Made by a program: the position numbers and the translations under genes. Of a DNA stretch of 64,000 bases, positions 62,373-64,000 are shown piece after piece. The notes under the pieces were generated by a model. The model saw only the letters and a program-made list of their open reading frames with translations. It was not told where the DNA came from and made no database searches. Source of the stretch: Alphaproteobacteria bacterium (lineage in GTDB: Bacteria; Pseudomonadota; Alphaproteobacteria; Caulobacterales; Caulobacteraceae); assembly GCA_025359785.1 (NCBI GenBank), contig JANYET010000014.1, forward strand, positions 1 to 64,000, in the 5' to 3' direction. How positions within the stretch are numbered: the first letter of the stretch is position 1; each line of letters starts with the position of its first letter.

Positions 62373-62675
62373 TCACTTCGCCAGGGCCTTGTCGACGCGG
62401 GCCTTCATCACCTGCGACGCGCGGAAGCCGATCACCCGGCGCGGCTCGATGGCGGCAGGTTCGCCGGTCTTGGGGTTGCGGCCCATGCGGGCGCGCTTGG
62501 CGCGGACCTGGAAGACGCCGAAGCCGGACAGCTTGACCTGCTGGCCCTTCTCCAGGGCGACAGACATCAGCTCGAGGACGCGTTCGACCAGCTCGCCGCA
62601 ATCCTGGCGAGTGAGACCGACTTCCTCGTGGACCGCCTCGCAGAGGTCGGCTCGCGTAACCGTCGCGCCCTTCAT
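62373..62675 (-). CDS. ihfA: Integration host factor subunit alpha
   Basis: A 100-residue DNA-bending HU/IHF protein: TRADLCEAVHEEVGLTRQDCGELVERVLELM, KLSGFGVFQVRAKRARMGRNPKTGEPAAIEPRRVIGFRASQVMKARV with the DNA-inserting proline in GRNPKTGE. ATG 62675 gives MKGATVTRADL, the usual start. Within the 289 bases up to fabH lie its promoter, a small palindromic element (62803-62836) and an AT-rich block near 62925-62960. Confidence 0.96.
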   Translation of the reverse strand: MKGATVTRADLCEAVHEEVGLTRQDCGELVERVLELMSVALEKGQQVKLSGFGVFQVRAKRARMGRNPKTGEPAAIEPRRVIGFRASQVMKARVDKALAK

Positions 62676-62802
62676 ACCTGCTCGTTCCCCCAATAACGCC
62701 GAACCCAACGTGCCTTGATTGTCCTATCGGGTCAAAGACTTCAAGCACGTCTTTTGACGGAAGGGTTGAGTTCAGCCCGGCGGCTCAACCGCACCTTCTG
62801 CT

Positions 62803-62836
62803 CGTCATGGCCCGGCTTGTCCGGGCCACCCATGAT
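62803..62836. repeat. Short palindromic element upstream of ihfA
   Basis: CGTCATGG followed by a perfect 7-base-pair hairpin (62809-62815 with 62821-62827, loop CTTGT) and CACCCATGA. Its ends match the termini of the larger element at 61789-61958, so it belongs to the same dispersed family. Another inverted pair, GGTTGAG/CTCAACC, lies just before it at 62764-62790. Confidence 0.55.
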
Positions 62837-62964
62837 CTCCGCGTGGCCAGATTGGGCGCAGAGGCGCCGCGGCGGTCTTTCGGTCGTCACCGAGATCGTC
62901 GGTCGCCCACATGAGCCGAGCGATTACGATATTGAATAAATTCAAATATATAGAAGTCTTTTGC

Positions 62965-63945
62965 CTAGAGCCGCAGGACGCACGCGCCCCAGGTCAGGCC
63001 GCCGCCCATGGCTTCCAGCAGCAGCATCTGACCGGGCTTGATACGCCCGTCGCGCACGCCCTGGTCCAGCGCCAGCGGGATCGAGGCGGCCGAGGTGTTG
63101 GCGTGCTGATCGAGGGTGGTGATCACCTTGTGCTCGTCGATGCCGAGCCGCCGCGCGACACCCTGCAGGATGCGCAGATTGGCCTGATGCGGCACGAACC
63201 AGTCGACGCTGGCGATCTCGATACCCGCGTCCGCGGCCGCCGCGGTCACCGCCTCGGAGATGTTCACGACCGCGTGGCGGAACACCTGATTGCCCTGCAT
63301 CCTCAGCTTGCCGACCTGGCCGTTGGTCGAGGGGCCGCCATCTACGTAGAGCAGATCCTGCTTGGTCCCGTCGGCGCGCAGCGCAAAGCCCAGCAGGCCG
63401 CGATCGGCAGTGGTCCCCTCGCCCGCCATCGGCTCCACCACCACGGCGCCGGCGCCGTCCCCGAACAGCACGCAAGTGCCGCGGTCGGTCCAGTCCATCA
63501 GCCGCGTCATGGTCTCGGCCCCGATCACCAGGGCGCATTTCGACCGGCCCCGCGCCGTGAAGCCGTCAGCCACCGACAGCGCATAGACGAAGCCCGAGCA
63601 GACCGCCTGGACGTCGAACGCGATGCCCACCGGGCAGCCCAGCTTGCGCTGAACGATCGTGGCGACCGAGGGGAACGTCAGGTCGGCCGTGGTTGTGGCG
63701 ACGATGATCAGATCGACGTCGTCCGGCGTCCGTCCGGCGGCGGCCAACGCCCTGCGCGCCGCGGCGACGGCGAGGTCGGAGACCGGCTGGTCGTCGGCGA
63801 CCTGGTGACGCTGGCGGATGCCGGTGCGCTCGACGATCCATTCGTCGGAGGTGTCCACGAACTTGGCGAGGTCGTCGTTGGTCACCACGCGCTCAGGCAG
63901 ATAGCCGCCGACCCCGGTCACCACACTCCGCAACACGCTCGTCAC
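62965..63945 (-). CDS. fabH: 3-oxoacyl-ACP synthase III
   Basis: A 326-residue KAS III starting fatty-acid synthesis from acetyl-CoA and malonyl-ACP. Catalytic C116 in VQAVCSGFVYAL, the His in WFVPHQANLRI and the Asn in DQHANTSAASIPLAL are present, with the GDGAGAVVV and AMGGGLTWGACVLRL (C-terminal GGGLTWG) blocks. GTG 63945, with AAGGAG about eight bases upstream; its first bases overlap the stop of the preceding gene (GTGA). Confidence 0.96.
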   Translation of the reverse strand: MTSVLRSVVTGVGGYLPERVVTNDDLAKFVDTSDEWIVERTGIRQRHQVADDQPVSDLAVAAARRALAAAGRTPDDVDLIIVATTTADLTFPSVATIVQRKLGCPVGIAFDVQAVCSGFVYALSVADGFTARGRSKCALVIGAETMTRLMDWTDRGTCVLFGDGAGAVVVEPMAGEGTTADRGLLGFALRADGTKQDLLYVDGGPSTNGQVGKLRMQGNQVFRHAVVNISEAVTAAAADAGIEIASVDWFVPHQANLRILQGVARRLGIDEHKVITTLDQHANTSAASIPLALDQGVRDGRIKPGQMLLLEAMGGGLTWGACVLRL

Positions 63946-64000
63946 TCAGTCGCTCCTTCGGGGGCGGCCGCTTCGGGAGCGGGTTCGGCCAGCGCACAGG
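63942..64000 (-). CDS. C-terminal end of a gene upstream of fabH, probably plsX (partial)
   Basis: Only the last 18 codons are inside the window. They read CALAEPAPEAAAPEGATE and stop with TGA overlapping the fabH GTG. plsX (phosphate acyltransferase) is the standard gene before fabH in this fabH-ihfA-merR neighbourhood, and an Ala/Pro/Glu-rich tail is compatible, but too little sequence is visible to prove it. Confidence 0.5.
   Translation of the reverse strand, partial: CALAEPAPEAAAPEGATE

Overview
The window is a dense (roughly 90% coding), GC-rich chromosomal segment from an alphaproteobacterium. It most resembles the Caulobacteraceae (Caulobacter/Phenylobacterium type). The reasons are a PopA-like c-di-GMP effector (two receiver-like domains plus a degenerate GGDEF with an intact RxxD I-site), the orders dat-hfq-hflX-mazG, tmk-holB-tatD-MBL, sdhE-mfd/recG and fabH-ihfA-merR, an NDUFS4-type complex I protein, and five secreted proteins with PEPxxWA-CTERM sorting tails. 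Assignment is from gene content and remembered protein families; no database search was run. No phage, transposase, CRISPR array or rRNA was seen.

Layout. 1-9.0 kb: D-amino acid aminotransferase (cut by the window edge), hfq, hflX, mazG, an exported protein, an MFS permease, then a tightly overlapped minus-strand operon tmk-holB-tatD-MBL hydrolase-purN. 9.1-17.6 kb: an accessory-looking stretch in which four PEPxxWA-CTERM proteins alternate with rlpA, a luciferase-like oxidoreductase, a tiny Trp-rich repeat protein, tRNA-Ser, a TPR protein and an alpha/beta hydrolase. 17.6-23.5 kb: a TusA-like protein, a YihY/BrkB membrane protein, an SDR-CoA transferase operon, popA and a membrane partner. 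23.6-30.1 kb: mfd, sdhE, recG and a fifth PEPxxWA protein. 30.3-35.8 kb: a quinone-oxidoreductase-like enzyme, a DUF3089 protein and the LPS inner-core precursor genes hldD-hldE-kdsA. 36-42.4 kb: cfa, cysteine synthase-mercaptopyruvate sulfurtransferase, an orphan amino-acid-binding lipoprotein, a cystathionine beta-lyase and a P-loop kinase. 42.4-50.8 kb: three tRNAs, an NDUFS4-like protein, thioesterase, glutaminyl cyclotransferase, a double cold-shock protein, then recJ-glpX-hom-aminotransferase. 50.9-56.3 kb: a lipoprotein, PHA synthase with a Lys/Ala-rich tail, a DUF2867 protein, a PadR-DUF1700-GIN-domain operon and msrB. 56.3-64 kb: GNAT, membrane protein, argC, rplM-rpsI, a cytochrome P460, ctaA, tRNA-Pro, merR-ihfA-fabH and the last codons of a probable plsX.

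Themes. Genome maintenance (hfq, hflX, holB, mfd, recG, recJ, ihfA), envelope building (rlpA, hldD/hldE/kdsA, cfa, fabH) and sulfur/amino-acid metabolism (cysK, sulfurtransferase, metC, hom, argC) dominate. Many neighbours overlap by 4 bases (ATGA, GTGA or TTGA), so translational coupling is common. Several convergent pairs even share stop-codon bases (CTAG or TTAG). Small dispersed palindromic elements sit in the few intergenic gaps and in several cases supply or abut a gene's stop codon.

The best candidates for something less described are the PadR-DUF1700-GIN operon with its duplicated TACCTTGC box, the interspersed PEPxxWA-CTERM group without an exosortase in sight, the 86-residue Trp-repeat protein, and enzyme-family members whose key residues are changed (TatD, DUF3089).
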